A DNA stretch of 48,113 bases from Desulfarculus sp. (GCA_016218705.1 JACRDC010000113.1:1-48113); one strand, 5' to 3'. Shown: positions 1 through 8,422, numbered from the stretch's first letter. Numbers and translations: made by a program. The notes: a model not told the origin generated them from the sequence alone.

Positions 1-2
1 AC

Positions 3-200
3 CAGGGAAAGCTCATCGCTCAAACCAAACCCACAACACTCACCGAACCCATCAAGGCTAGAAGCCAACACCGTAACAAAGCCAAGGCCGCATATAACCA
101 ACACCTCGTCTACACGGCCTCGGCAATAAACCAAGGGGACACATTGACTTGGCTTAAACAGGCGGGCGCGCGCCGCGGCGGGCATACACGTGTCGGTTGA
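3..200 (+). CDS. 3' fragment of an unrecognised protein (partial at window edge)
   Basis: An open frame enters from the left edge and ends at TGA 198-200, giving about 65 residues. The first 150 bases are near 50% GC and clearly less GC-rich than the rest of the window, so this may be the tail of an acquired gene. The visible residues are basic and polar (for example KARSQHRNKAKAAYNQHL) with no motif that I recognise. The last 15 or so residues run into a GC-rich repeat-like stretch, so the original stop may have been displaced. It could be a transposase or integrase tail or simply a chance frame. No function is assigned. Confidence 0.3.
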   Translation, partial: QGKLIAQTKPTTLTEPIKARSQHRNKAKAAYNQHLVYTASAINQGDTLTWLKQAGARRGGHTRVG

Positions 201-373
201 GGCCCTCCCCCGGGCCGCTGCCGGCGGCACCCTCCGCTTGGTTACCGAGAAAAAAGGGCCGGCGGGCGCCCCTCTCCTGGAGCCAAAACGGCGGGCGCGC
301 CGGTTGACGCGCCCGCCTTCGGTTGGGTCCGGGGCCCGGGACCCCTACAGGCCCCGGTCCCCGGTGAGGTGGC
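201..373. other. Intergenic stretch downstream of actP, GC-rich repeat-like
   Basis: No gene is seen here. The stretch from 200 to 280 (GAGGCCCTCCCCCGGGCC, then an A-run and a GGCGGGC block) resembles 7370-7435, which suggests a degenerate copy of the same intergenic repeat. The probable actP terminator lies at its right end. Confidence 0.4.
283..317 (-). terminator. Probable terminator of the DUF485-actP operon
   Basis: The inverted repeat GGCGGGCGCG (290-299) and CGCGCCCGCC (308-317) has an 8-base loop. Read on the minus strand it is followed by a short T-run (GTTTTGG). It lies about 55 bases past the actP stop. Confidence 0.5.
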
Positions 374-1933
374 CTATTCGGAGCCGATGCCCAGGTACTC
401 GCGCACCGTCTGGCCGACGTACTTGGCCTCGGCCTCGGGATCGGGGGCCATCAGGGAGACCACCGCGCCCACCACGAAGGCCGCGGTCATGGAGATGATG
501 GCCGGGTTGCGCAGGGGGATGACCGGGGCCTTGTTGCCCAGGACCTCCACCCACACGGTGGGGCTGAGGATAATCATGCCCGCCGAGAGGATGGTGCCTG
601 TGATGATGGACCACACCGCGCCCTGGGTGGTGAACTTCTTCCACACTATGGACATCAAGAGCGCGGGGAAGTTGGCCGAGCAGGCGATGGCGAAGGTCAG
701 GCCCACCATGTAGGCCACGTTCTGGCCCTTGAAGAGGATGCCCAGGAGCACGGCGCAGATGCCGAAGACCACGGTGGCTATCTTGGCCACCTTGACCTGC
801 TCCTGCTCCGTGGCCTGGCCCTTGCGCACCACGTTGAGGAAGATGTCGTGGGACAGCGCCGAGGCGCCGGCCAGGGTCAGGCCGGCCACCACCGCCAGGA
901 TGGTGGCGAAGGCCACGGCGGCGATGAAGCCCAGGAAGGGCGTGCCGCCCAAGAGTTCGGCGCACAGCGGGGCGGCCATGTTGCCGCCCTTGTCCACCGC
1001 CGTGATGAGGTTGCGGCCCACCAGCACCGAGGCGCCCATGCCCACGATGGGGATGATGCAGTAGAAGTAGCCGATGAAGCCCGTGGCGTAGACCACGCTG
1101 ACGCGGGCGGCGCGGGCGTCGGGCACGGTGTAGAAGCGCATGAGGATGTGGGGCAGGCCCAAAAGGCCCAGCATCAGGGCCAGGCCCAGGCTCACGGCCT
1201 CCAGGGGCGTGGTGACCATGGTGCCGGGCTCAAGTTGGGTCTGGCCGTACTTCTCGGCCACCGCCTGGTACAGGTTGGCCGGGTTCATGCCGAACTGGGC
1301 CAGCACCAGGATGGTCAGCAGGGTGACGCCGGAGAGGAGCAGCACGGCCTTGATGATCTGCACCCAGGTGGTGGCGATCATGCCGCCGAAGAGCACGTAG
1401 GCCAGCATGACGCAGCCCACGATGATCTCGGCCACCACGTAGTCAATGCCGAACATCAGCTTGATGAGGTTGCCGGCGCCCACCATCTGGGCGATGGTGT
1501 AGGTCAAGAGGGTGATGACGCCGCCCACGGCGCTGGCGATGCGCACCGGGCGCTGCTTGAGGCGGTAGGCCACCACGTCGGCGAAGGTGTACTTGCCCAG
1601 GTTGCGCAGGGGCTCGGCGATGAGGAACATCAGCACCGGCCAGCCCACCAGCCAGCCCGTGGCGTAGATCATGGCGTCCACGCCCTTGAGCGAGGCGATG
1701 CCGGCGATGCCCAGGAAGCTGGCGGCTGACATGTAGTCGCCGGCCAGGGCGAAGCCGTTCTGCACCGCCGATACGCTACGGCCGGCGGCGTAGAACTCCT
1801 TGGTGGTCTTGGTCCGCTTGGCGGCCCAATAGGTGATGCATAGGGTCAACACGACGATGGCGAAAAAGAAAATGATGCCCGAGGCGGTCGGGCTGCCGAT
1901 GGCGGTCTGCGCGGCGGCTGCTGCTGGCTGCAT
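374..1933 (-). CDS. actP: Cation/acetate symporter ActP (sodium:solute symporter family)
   Basis: A 519-residue integral membrane protein of the SSS (SLC5) family. It probably couples monovalent cation entry to uptake of acetate or a similar short-chain acid. E. coli ActP is about 549 residues. About 13 hydrophobic helices are visible. Residues near 38-60 (AKRTKTTKEFYAAGRSVSA, then GDYMSAASFLG) match the conserved TM1-TM2 region of ActP proteins. The ATG at 1933 is preceded by GGGAGGA. The DUF485 gene lies 15 bases upstream, which is the usual yjcH-actP arrangement. The short Ala-rich N-terminus before the first helix is unremarkable. The substrate is inferred from family and context; other carboxylates are possible. 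Confidence 0.9.
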   Translation of the reverse strand: MQPAAAAAQTAIGSPTASGIIFFFAIVVLTLCITYWAAKRTKTTKEFYAAGRSVSAVQNGFALAGDYMSAASFLGIAGIASLKGVDAMIYATGWLVGWPVLMFLIAEPLRNLGKYTFADVVAYRLKQRPVRIASAVGGVITLLTYTIAQMVGAGNLIKLMFGIDYVVAEIIVGCVMLAYVLFGGMIATTWVQIIKAVLLLSGVTLLTILVLAQFGMNPANLYQAVAEKYGQTQLEPGTMVTTPLEAVSLGLALMLGLLGLPHILMRFYTVPDARAARVSVVYATGFIGYFYCIIPIVGMGASVLVGRNLITAVDKGGNMAAPLCAELLGGTPFLGFIAAVAFATILAVVAGLTLAGASALSHDIFLNVVRKGQATEQEQVKVAKIATVVFGICAVLLGILFKGQNVAYMVGLTFAIACSANFPALLMSIVWKKFTTQGAVWSIITGTILSAGMIILSPTVWVEVLGNKAPVIPLRNPAIISMTAAFVVGAVVSLMAPDPEAEAKYVGQTVREYLGIGSE

Positions 1934-1948
1934 CGTTCTATTCCTCCC

Positions 1949-2251
1949 CTAACCCGTGATCTGTTCCTTGAGGCGCTTGACCTCGGGGTCGTACTTGGTG
2001 TTGGCCCAGACCACGTAGATAAGGGTCAACACGAAGGAGGCCACGATGGTGGCGATGCCGATGGGGATGCCCATGGTGGTGAACTGGCCGATCTTCTGGG
2101 ACATGAAGGGCTTGTTCAGGGCCACCAGCAGGATGTAGCCGTAGTAGCTGGCGCAGCACAAGAAAAGCAGCGTGAGGGAAACCTTCCACCTGGTGGAAAC
2201 CAGCTTCTTGAAGTCTGGCGATTCCACCATTTCCTTTGCCGTCATGCCCAT
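1949..2251 (-). CDS. DUF485 small membrane protein (YjcH-like)
   Basis: A 100-residue protein with two transmembrane helices (about residues 26-46 and 59-84) and cytoplasmic ends, typical of DUF485. The family is almost always encoded directly upstream of an ActP-type symporter and is thought to be an accessory or regulatory subunit, though its biochemical role is not established. Here actP follows after 15 bases. The start at 2251 has a strong ribosome binding site (TAGGAGGAAGT). The pair sits downstream of a sensor kinase and response regulator that probably control it. Confidence 0.88.
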   Translation of the reverse strand: MGMTAKEMVESPDFKKLVSTRWKVSLTLLFLCCASYYGYILLVALNKPFMSQKIGQFTTMGIPIGIATIVASFVLTLIYVVWANTKYDPEVKRLKEQITG

Positions 2252-2454
2252 GACTTCCTCCTACCTTGGGTTCCGGTTTAAGCGGTGGGCCTGGCCAACG
2301 CACGTGCGGCCAGGCTTGTGACCTTGACCCCATAATGGCCAAGGGGGGCCATGGCTGTCCATGGGTGGCAACCCGTATTTTTGGGGGGGAATCCCCTACC
2401 TGGGGGGCGGGGGCTGGATCAGGCCGGCGGGGTGGGCGGGCCGGGGAGGCCCCA

Positions 2455-2478
2455 GGGCCGCCAGGGTGGGGGCGGCCC
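2455..2478 (-). terminator. GC hairpin at the end of the response-regulator gene
   Basis: GGGCCGCC (2455-2462) pairs with GGCGGCCC (2471-2478) across an 8-base loop, overlapping the stop codon of the response regulator. There is no T-run, so termination here is only a possibility. Confidence 0.35.
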
Positions 2479-3146
2479 TAGTCCTGCCAGAGCTGCGGGT
2501 CAATAATGCCTATTTTTACCGCGTACTTGACCATGTCAAGCCGGTCTTTCAGGTTCAGCTTCTTCATGATGTTGGTGCGGTGCTTTTCCACGGTCTTGGG
2601 GCTGACGCACAAGACGTCGGCGATCTGGTTGGTGGAGTTGCCCTCGGCCACCAGGCGGAAAATCTGCTGCTCGCGCTCGGACAAGAGGTCATAGCCCCGG
2701 GGGGTGGGGGCCTGCTTGCGGCTGTCCAGGTAGGCGCCCACCACCTCGGCCTCGATCTTGGAGGAGAGGAAATACTCCCCCCGGTGCACGGCCTTGACCG
2801 CCTCCAGCACGTCGGAGACCGGCGAGGCCTTGAGCACGTAGGCCAGGGCCCCGGCGCTCAAGACCTGGCGCACGAAGGACTCCTTGCCGTGCATGGTCAG
2901 CACCACGATCTGGCAGGAGGGCACCGCCTCCTTGATGAGGCTCACCGCCTCCAGGCCGCTGACTCCGGGCATGCCGATGTCCAGGATGATGACATCGGGC
3001 TTCTGCGACTTGGCCAGGCCCAGGGCCTCCAGGCCGTCGCCGGCCTCGCCCACCACCTCCATGTCGGGCTGGGCGCCCAAGAGCTGCTTGAGCCCCGAGC
3101 GCACCACGGCGTGATCGTCGGCGATCAGGATGCGTATCTTGGTCAT
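2478..3146 (-). CDS. NarL/FixJ-family response regulator
   Basis: A 222-residue two-component DNA-binding regulator. The receiver domain is at about residues 4-120, with acidic pair D10/D11, phosphoacceptor D56 (ILDIGMPG), T84 and K106. A LuxR-type helix-turn-helix lies at about 154-213 (LSEREQQIFRLVAEGNS, then SPKTVEKHRTNIMKKL). An upstream ATG at 3206 would add 20 low-complexity residues; the ATG at 3146 was chosen because MTKIRILIADD begins the domain and GGGGGATC precedes it. The partner is almost certainly the SSS-histidine kinase encoded upstream. By analogy with CrbS/CrbR-type systems it probably controls acetate uptake or activation genes, including the adjacent DUF485-actP pair. That target is inferred. 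Confidence 0.92.
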   Translation of the reverse strand: MTKIRILIADDHAVVRSGLKQLLGAQPDMEVVGEAGDGLEALGLAKSQKPDVIILDIGMPGVSGLEAVSLIKEAVPSCQIVVLTMHGKESFVRQVLSAGALAYVLKASPVSDVLEAVKAVHRGEYFLSSKIEAEVVGAYLDSRKQAPTPRGYDLLSEREQQIFRLVAEGNSTNQIADVLCVSPKTVEKHRTNIMKKLNLKDRLDMVKYAVKIGIIDPQLWQD

Positions 3147-3216
3147 GATTGGCGATCCCCCATGAGGATGGCCGTTTGATTGCCAATTGGGATTGGCGCG
3201 CGCCACCTAGCAAGAT

Positions 3217-3326
3217 GTTGAAAAAGTCCGTCCCTGGACTTTTCCAACTCGAGTTAGCCGAAATGGGTCCGGCTAGCTCTCCCAAAAAGCTTGGCGCCAT
3301 AGCGCCCGCGCTTTTTGGCGGGCCAT
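3217..3326. repeat. Compound palindromic repeat between kinase and regulator genes
   Basis: Two hairpins are stacked here. GTTGAAAAAGTCC (3217-3229) pairs imperfectly with GGACTTTTCCAAC (3236-3248), and CCAAAAAGC (3282-3290) pairs with GCTTTTTGG (3310-3318). The right part, AAAAGCTTGGC...GCGCTTTTTGGCGGGCCAT, recurs at 9656-9696. A further TTTTTCAACGGACT near 3326-3340 mirrors the left end. It may separate transcription of the kinase gene from that of the regulator. Confidence 0.7.
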
Positions 3327-3408
3327 TTTTCAACGGACTGCTCAACTCTACGCCGTGGCCCCCGCCGGGCACAACCCCAGATTGCGGGCGCGCCCGGCCC
3401 CGCTGGCA

Positions 3409-6400
3409 TTACTCCTCGCCGGGGGCGTCGGGCTGCTCCACGGGCAGCTCGGCGCGGATGAGGGTGCCCTTGCCGGGCAGGGAGCGTATCTCGATGAAGC
3501 CGCCCACCGAGGCCACCCGTTCGCGCATGCCGATCAGCCCCACGCCGCCTCGGCCCAGGCCGGCCAGACCGGGGGCGGTCTCCTGCTTGAAGCCCAGGCC
3601 GTCGTCCTGGATGATGAAGATTACCCGGGGATGGCTATAGGTCAGCTTGACGCTCACCTGCTTGGCCTGGGCGTGCTTGGCCACGTTGTTCAGCCCCTCT
3701 TGCAGCAGGCGGTACAGGACAATCTCCAGGCGGGGGTCCAGGCGCTTTTTGATGGCGAAGCCCACGGCCTGGAAGTCCACCTCCAGGGTCGGCCAGCGCT
3801 TACGAAAGTCGCCCACGTACCACTCCATGGTGGAGACCAGGCCCAGGTGGTCCAGCATGTCGGGCCGAAGATCGCTGCTTATCTTGCGGATATTGTCGGC
3901 CAGCCCCTCGATCACCTCCACCAGTTGGCGGCAGCGGTCCCGCCGGGGGTCGTCCTCGGACAGGGTGTCTTCCAGGGCCTGCACGCCGAAGTGCAGGGCG
4001 GTCAGCGCCTGGCCGAACTCGTCGTGCAGATCGGCGGCCAAGCGCTTGCGCTCCTCCTCGATGCCGGCGATGAGCCGCCGCGAGAGGTTGCGGATGTCCT
4101 CCTCGGCCTGGCGGCGGGCGGTGACGTCGCGCACGTAGGCCAGCACCACCGCCTCGCCCCGGAAGGTGGTGGTGGTGGCGCTCACCCCCACCCACAGGGG
4201 GGTGCCGTCCTTGCGCACGCCCTTGAAGTCGTAACGCCGGGGGACATCGCGCCCCTCCTGGCGGGCCAGGCTCAGTTCCATCACCGGCAGCTTCTCGTCG
4301 GGGTGCACGATGGCCGACACCGGCTTGTCAATGATCTCGGCCCGCCGGCTGTAGCCGAACATCTCGGCGAACTTCTTGTTGAAGAAAAAGAAGCGCCCAT
4401 CCTTGATGAAGGCCACGCCGTCGTTGCTGCTCTCTATGGCCGTGCGGTAGCGCTCCTCCGACTCCCGCAGACGGGCCTCGGCCTGCAGGCGCATGAGTAT
4501 CTGGTCCTGCAACTGCAAGACCTTCTCCTCCAGTTCGCTGGCGTGGGCGCTGATGAGTTGCTCGCGCTCCTGGTAGAAGTCAATGCGCCGGATGAGGTCC
4601 TGGGGCCGGGCGCGCAGGTTGGCCAGTATCTCGGCGTAGACCTCGCCAAGCTCCTGGGACTCGCGGCCGCTGAACAGCCCGGCCTTGCCCAGGGCCTTGT
4701 GGGCCGCCGCCGAGCCCACCGAGCCGGCCAGGTACTTCTCCACCTCGTTGTACACCTCGGCCAGCTCGGTGATGGTGATGCGCCCCTTGCCGGTGAGCCC
4801 CACGGCCTGGATGCATCGCTGGGCCATGTAGGCGGCCTTGGCCCGGTCGAAAAAGCGGCCCAGGAGCTTCTCCACCCTCTCGCGCTTGGCGGCCAGGTCA
4901 ATGTAGGCCTCGCGCCGGCCAGTGCGCTCGAACATGGCCCCGCTGGATAGGGCACCCACGAACTCCTCGGCGTGGGACTGGCCCTCCTGGCTGGGCTTGA
5001 AGTACAAGGAGCCCAGCACGTAGAGGCCCAGGTTGCAGATCATGCTGAATAACACGGTGTGGCTCACCGGGTCTATGGCGCTGACGCCCAACAGGTGCTC
5101 GGGCCGAAGCCAGGAGACGCCCCAGGGCCCCTCTTGCATCAGCTCTGGCGTGAACCAGCCGCCGCGCACCAGGTTGGGCACCAGGGAGGTGTAACACCAG
5201 ACCAAGAAGCCCGCCGACAGCCCCAGGATGGCGCCGGCCTTGTTGCCTCCCGGCCAGAATATCCCCCCCAGGATGGCCGGGGCGAATTGCAGCATGCAGG
5301 CGAAGGCGATCATGCCGATGTGCACCAGCATCAGGGATTCGCCCACCCGCCGCTCGAACCAGTAGCCCAACAGGATGTACAACAGCACCGCCACCCAGCG
5401 GCACTCCAGCAGGTGACGCTCCAAAAAGCGCAGGCGCCTCACCCGCCCCACCAGGGGCAGCAGGAGGTCGTTGGTTATCATGGTGGCCATGGTCATGGAG
5501 CTGATGAGCACCATGCTGGTGGCCGCCGAGAAGCCGCCGATGAAGACCAACAGCGCCAGCCAGGGGTCGCCGTTCTGCAACGGCAGGCTGAGCACGTACA
5601 GGTCGGCCTGGTTCACGGGATGGCCCATCAAGAGACCGGCCATGGCAATGGGGTAGACAAAGATATTGATAAGAAGCATGTACAGGGGCAAAAGCCACAT
5701 GGCCTGGCGGATGTGCTTCTCGCTCTTGTTCTCCACCACCGCGATGTGGAACTGGCGGGGCAAAAACAGGATGGCGTTCATGGACAAGAGCAGGTAGGTG
5801 GTCCACTTGACCGCCGAGTTATCCTGGGTGAGGGCCGGCAGCCGCCCGGAGTCCACCGCCCGGGCCAGGCGGCCGAAGAGGTCGCCGAAGCCGTCGAAGA
5901 GAAAGTAGACCACGGAGACGCCGGCGGCCAGGAAGAGCACCAGCTTGATCAGCGACTCGGCGGCCACGGCCATGACCATGCCCTCGTGGCGCTCGGTGGG
6001 GTCCAGGCGGCGCACGCCGAAGATGATGGTGAAGACCACCATCAAGAGCACGATCAGGGGCCCCACGTTGGTGCCCACCCAGGCGGATGCCATGCCCTCG
6101 TCGCTGGTGATGATGGCGAAGGTGGAGTAGATGGCCTTGAGCTGCAGGGCGATGTAGGGCATGTTGCCCAACAGCGCCACCAGGGTGGCGATGGCCGCCA
6201 GGGTCTCCGACTTCTCGTAGCGCACGCTGATGAAGTCGGCGATGGAGGTGATGTGGTGGCTGGCCTTCAGTCGCACCAGCTTGCGCAACAGGGTCCACCA
6301 GAAGATGATGCCCAGGGTGGGGCCCAGGTACACCGTCATGAAAAGCATGCCGCCGGTGGCGGCCACGCCCACCGAGCCGTAGTAGGTCCAGGTGGTGCAG

Positions 6401-6546
6401 TACACCGCCAGGGACAGCGAGTAGATATAGGGGTTGTTGACCTTGCTGCGGCCGGCCAGGCTCTCGCGCTCGGCCCACAGGGCCAACGCGAAGAGCATGC
6501 CCATGTACATGCAGAAGATGGCGATGACCGCCAGGGAGTTGAACAT
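3409..6546 (-). CDS. SSS-transporter/PAS/histidine kinase fusion (CrbS-like sensor)
   Basis: A 1045-residue membrane sensor kinase. Residues about 1-500 form a sodium:solute symporter domain with about 13 helices. A linker follows (about 510-690, ending in a short coiled coil), then a PAS domain (about 702-812) and a HisKA_3-type dimerisation domain with phosphoacceptor H841 (LAADLHDEFGQALTAL). The ATPase domain has an N-box NNVAKH (953-958) and a DDGLGF motif (981-986). The ATG at 6546 overlaps the stop of the upstream small gene as TGATG, which argues for translational coupling. A longer frame upstream is the shadow of that gene. The HisKA_3 type fits a NarL-class regulator, which is encoded next. 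SLC5-kinase fusions such as CrbS and MxtR control acetate metabolism in gammaproteobacteria, so this one probably senses acetate or a related solute. Whether it transports or only senses cannot be told. Confidence 0.93.
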   Translation of the reverse strand: MFNSLAVIAIFCMYMGMLFALALWAERESLAGRSKVNNPYIYSLSLAVYCTTWTYYGSVGVAATGGMLFMTVYLGPTLGIIFWWTLLRKLVRLKASHHITSIADFISVRYEKSETLAAIATLVALLGNMPYIALQLKAIYSTFAIITSDEGMASAWVGTNVGPLIVLLMVVFTIIFGVRRLDPTERHEGMVMAVAAESLIKLVLFLAAGVSVVYFLFDGFGDLFGRLARAVDSGRLPALTQDNSAVKWTTYLLLSMNAILFLPRQFHIAVVENKSEKHIRQAMWLLPLYMLLINIFVYPIAMAGLLMGHPVNQADLYVLSLPLQNGDPWLALLVFIGGFSAATSMVLISSMTMATMITNDLLLPLVGRVRRLRFLERHLLECRWVAVLLYILLGYWFERRVGESLMLVHIGMIAFACMLQFAPAILGGIFWPGGNKAGAILGLSAGFLVWCYTSLVPNLVRGGWFTPELMQEGPWGVSWLRPEHLLGVSAIDPVSHTVLFSMICNLGLYVLGSLYFKPSQEGQSHAEEFVGALSSGAMFERTGRREAYIDLAAKRERVEKLLGRFFDRAKAAYMAQRCIQAVGLTGKGRITITELAEVYNEVEKYLAGSVGSAAAHKALGKAGLFSGRESQELGEVYAEILANLRARPQDLIRRIDFYQEREQLISAHASELEEKVLQLQDQILMRLQAEARLRESEERYRTAIESSNDGVAFIKDGRFFFFNKKFAEMFGYSRRAEIIDKPVSAIVHPDEKLPVMELSLARQEGRDVPRRYDFKGVRKDGTPLWVGVSATTTTFRGEAVVLAYVRDVTARRQAEEDIRNLSRRLIAGIEEERKRLAADLHDEFGQALTALHFGVQALEDTLSEDDPRRDRCRQLVEVIEGLADNIRKISSDLRPDMLDHLGLVSTMEWYVGDFRKRWPTLEVDFQAVGFAIKKRLDPRLEIVLYRLLQEGLNNVAKHAQAKQVSVKLTYSHPRVIFIIQDDGLGFKQETAPGLAGLGRGGVGLIGMRERVASVGGFIEIRSLPGKGTLIRAELPVEQPDAPGEE

Positions 6547-6803
6547 CAGGCGCCGCCCTGGCCGGCGGAGGGGGAATCGCCCGGACGCTGGTTGTCGCGG
6601 GGCAGGCGCGGCCTTAAGGCCCGGCTGAGCAGGTACAGGGCCAGCACCATGAAGGCCCAGACCGCCAGCAGGTAATAGTAGGCCAGGGGCTGGGGCCACT
6701 GCTCGCCGAAGACCAAGAACGGCCAATAGCACAGCGCCAGGCCCAACAGGAACAGCACCCACTGGAAGGCGGGGCGCCGGAGCATCTCGCGCGCTGGGGT
6801 CAC
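6546..6803 (-). CDS. Small two-helix membrane protein upstream of the sensor kinase
   Basis: About 85 residues. Two hydrophobic helices (FQWVLFLLGLALCYWPFLVF and AYYYLLAVWAFMVLALYLL) are followed by a basic, Gly-rich tail. The stop overlaps the kinase ATG (TGATG), so the two are probably co-translated. A GTG start at 6803 is preferred because GGGGAGAGG lies just upstream; a TTG at 6869 or an ATG at 6785 are alternatives. The size and topology resemble accessory subunits found with SSS-family transporters, but I do not recognise the family. A role in assembling or modulating the SSS-kinase is inferred from position only. Confidence 0.72.
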   Translation of the reverse strand: MTPAREMLRRPAFQWVLFLLGLALCYWPFLVFGEQWPQPLAYYYLLAVWAFMVLALYLLSRALRPRLPRDNQRPGDSPSAGQGGA

Positions 6804-6899
6804 AAGCCTCTCCCCGGCTGGACCGGCAGGGTCCGCTCCATCGCCGGCCAGCGGCCGGTGATACTTCAATCTAACACTTTTGCCGGCCCCCTGACCAGG

Positions 6900-6955
6900 G
6901 GCCGCCAGCCGCGGCGGGTATAAACGGGGCCGCCAGCCGCGGCGGGCATGAACGG
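6900..6955. repeat. Tandem 28-bp repeat, two units
   Basis: Two nearly identical units of the type GCCGCCAGCCGCGGCGGG-YATRAACGG lie head to tail. Related cores occur near 170-190, 20897-20920 and, on the other strand, 21165-21180 and 37072-37085. Confidence 0.65.
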
Positions 6956-6970
6956 GCCGGGAGGCGCTGA
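6951..6970 (+). repeat. 20-bp direct repeat, left copy
   Basis: AACGGGCCGGGAGGCGCTGA is identical to 7352-7371. The two copies bracket the 172-bp dispersed element and about 210 further bases, as if that DNA had been inserted between them or had duplicated its flank. Confidence 0.75.
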
Positions 6971-7138
6971 TACCAATTTAATGACAACATACAGTATTAG
7001 GTTGTTGCCCCTTGATTCGGCCATCCTCTGGCCGGCGAGCTTTGGTTTTCTGGCCGCCCAAGCCCCGTGTCCCGCTCTTAGCCCGGCCATTCTTAGGGCA
7101 CCGGCAGGGGGCTGCTATGATCCACCCCGGAAGGGATA
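6967..7138. repeat. Dispersed ~172-bp element, copy A
   Basis: It starts CTGATACC and ends GGGATA. It is clearly homologous to 47939-48113. Positions 7051-7124 (74 bases) are identical in the two copies, while the left part is more divergent but keeps TAGTATTAGGTTGTTG-like sequence and a small ACAAC/GTTGT inverted pair. No convincing protein frame is conserved. It could be a miniature mobile element, a REP-type repeat or a structured RNA. Confidence 0.8.
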
Positions 7139-7411
7139 CGGGGTCCCTGCGGCCCCTGCCCACGCCAGGGCGGACAGTCCACCCCGCGCCGGCACCCGCA
7201 TTAGCAAAGCCAGTATGGCCGGGCGGCTGAGCGGGACACAAAAAGAAACCGCTTAGGTTTTCTTGGGCCGCCGAAACGGTAAGGGTTGTACCCAGGGGAA
7301 ATATGCCGAAAAACTATGCGTCTGATCTGAAATGCGTATGAAATGCGTATAAACGGGCCGGGAGGCGCTGAGGCCCTCACCCGGGCTGGCGCCTCCCGCC
7401 GGGGGCTTGCA
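7139..7411. other. Non-coding remainder of the 6.8-7.5 kb intergenic region
   Basis: No gene is supported. The stretch holds a tandem duplication of GAAATGCGTAT (about 7329-7350) and the right copy of the 20-bp direct repeat at 7352-7371. GC-rich palindromic sequence then runs into the prmC terminator. Confidence 0.5.
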
Positions 7412-7444
7412 CCAAAAAAAAGCGGGCGGGGGTCTACCCCGCCC
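7412..7444 (-). terminator. Intrinsic terminator of the prfA-prmC operon
   Basis: GGGCGGGG (7424-7431) pairs with CCCCGCCC (7437-7444) across a 5-base loop. On the minus strand it is followed by GC and eight T residues. It lies about 40 bases past the prmC stop. Confidence 0.8.
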
Positions 7445-7482
7445 CAGCACGGTTGCCACGAAAACAGAAAAACCCCAGCGGC

Positions 7483-8358
7483 CTAGCCGTAGTCCCCCCG
7501 CTGGCAGCAGAGCACCCGCTCGATGCCGGCCAGGTCCTTGACCGTTGACAACCGCTGGTATATGCCCACGCCCCGGGCCAGTTTCATGGCCCCGGCGGCC
7601 TGGCCTTGGCCCATTTCCAGGAACAGCCAGCCGTTGGCGCGCAGGAATGCCCGGGCGCCCACCAGTATCTGCTCGATCACCTCCAGGCCGTCCGGGCCGG
7701 CCACCAGGGCCTGGCGGGGCTCGAAATCCTTGACCTCGGGGGAGAGCCCGGCCCACTCGCCGTCGCGCACGTAGGGCGGGTTGGCGGTGATGACCTCGAA
7801 GAAGCCGCCAGCCGCCGCCAGGGGCTCCCACAGGTCGCCCAAGAGCCATTGCGCGCGCCCCTCCAGGCCCAGCCTGGCCGCATTGCGGCGGGCGAAGTCC
7901 AGGGCCTGGGGGGAGATGTCCACGCCCACGGCCTTGAGCCCCGGGTGGCCGCTCAGGCAGGCCAGGGCCACGGCCCCGGAGCCCGTGCACAGGTCCAGCA
8001 GGCGGGGGGATTCCTGGTGTTCAAGGCGCTTGAGGGCCTCCTCCACCAGGTGCTCGCTCTCGGGCCGGGGCACCAGCACGCCCGGCCCCACCAAGAGGTC
8101 CAGGCCGTAGAATTCCCGCCGGCCCAGGATGTAGGCCAGGGGCTCCTGGGAGCGCCGGCGCAGCAGCAGGGCCTTGAAGCCGGCCAACTCGTCAGGCGTG
8201 AGGGGCTGTTCGTGGCGCAGGTAGAGGTCCACGCGGGTGCAGCCCAGGACCTGGGCCAGCATCAGCTCGCCCGAAAGGCGCGGGGCGGCCACCTGGTATT
8301 TGGCCAGGTACTGGGCGGCCCAGGGGATGAGCTTGCCGATGGTCCAGGTTTCGGTCAT
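7483..8358 (-). CDS. prmC: Release-factor glutamine N5-methyltransferase PrmC
   Basis: About 291 residues (E. coli PrmC has 277). It methylates the glutamine of the GGQ motif in class I release factors using S-adenosylmethionine. An N-terminal helical release-factor-binding domain (about 1-85) is followed by a Rossmann methyltransferase fold with LLDLCTGSGAVALA (SAM binding) and the catalytic NPPY at residues 193-196. It lies directly downstream of its substrate gene prfA, the common prfA-prmC order. The ATG at 8358 is used; an in-frame ATG at 8367 adds three residues, and neither has a strong ribosome binding site. Confidence 0.93.
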   Translation of the reverse strand: MTETWTIGKLIPWAAQYLAKYQVAAPRLSGELMLAQVLGCTRVDLYLRHEQPLTPDELAGFKALLLRRRSQEPLAYILGRREFYGLDLLVGPGVLVPRPESEHLVEEALKRLEHQESPRLLDLCTGSGAVALACLSGHPGLKAVGVDISPQALDFARRNAARLGLEGRAQWLLGDLWEPLAAAGGFFEVITANPPYVRDGEWAGLSPEVKDFEPRQALVAGPDGLEVIEQILVGARAFLRANGWLFLEMGQGQAAGAMKLARGVGIYQRLSTVKDLAGIERVLCCQRGDYG

Positions 8359-8401
8359 GGGCGGCATTAATCCGATGTCAGCCAGAAGCCAAGAGCAAGA
8401 C

Positions 8402-8422
8402 GGGCGGGGATAAACCCCGCCC
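8402..8422. repeat. GC hairpin repeat, copy 1
   Basis: GGGCGGGG-ATAAA-CCCCGCCC is a perfect 8-bp stem. Copies 2 and 3 are at 21082-21102 and 41575-41595. It lies in the prfA-prmC gap. Confidence 0.75.

Noticed and set aside
190-498. Short plus-strand frame starting near 190
   Set aside because: It runs through repeat sequence, the actP terminator and the antisense of actP; Arg/Pro-rich with no motif.
3355-4950. Plus-strand open frame of 531 codons opposite the sensor kinase
   Set aside because: Antisense shadow of a well-supported kinase; no domain.
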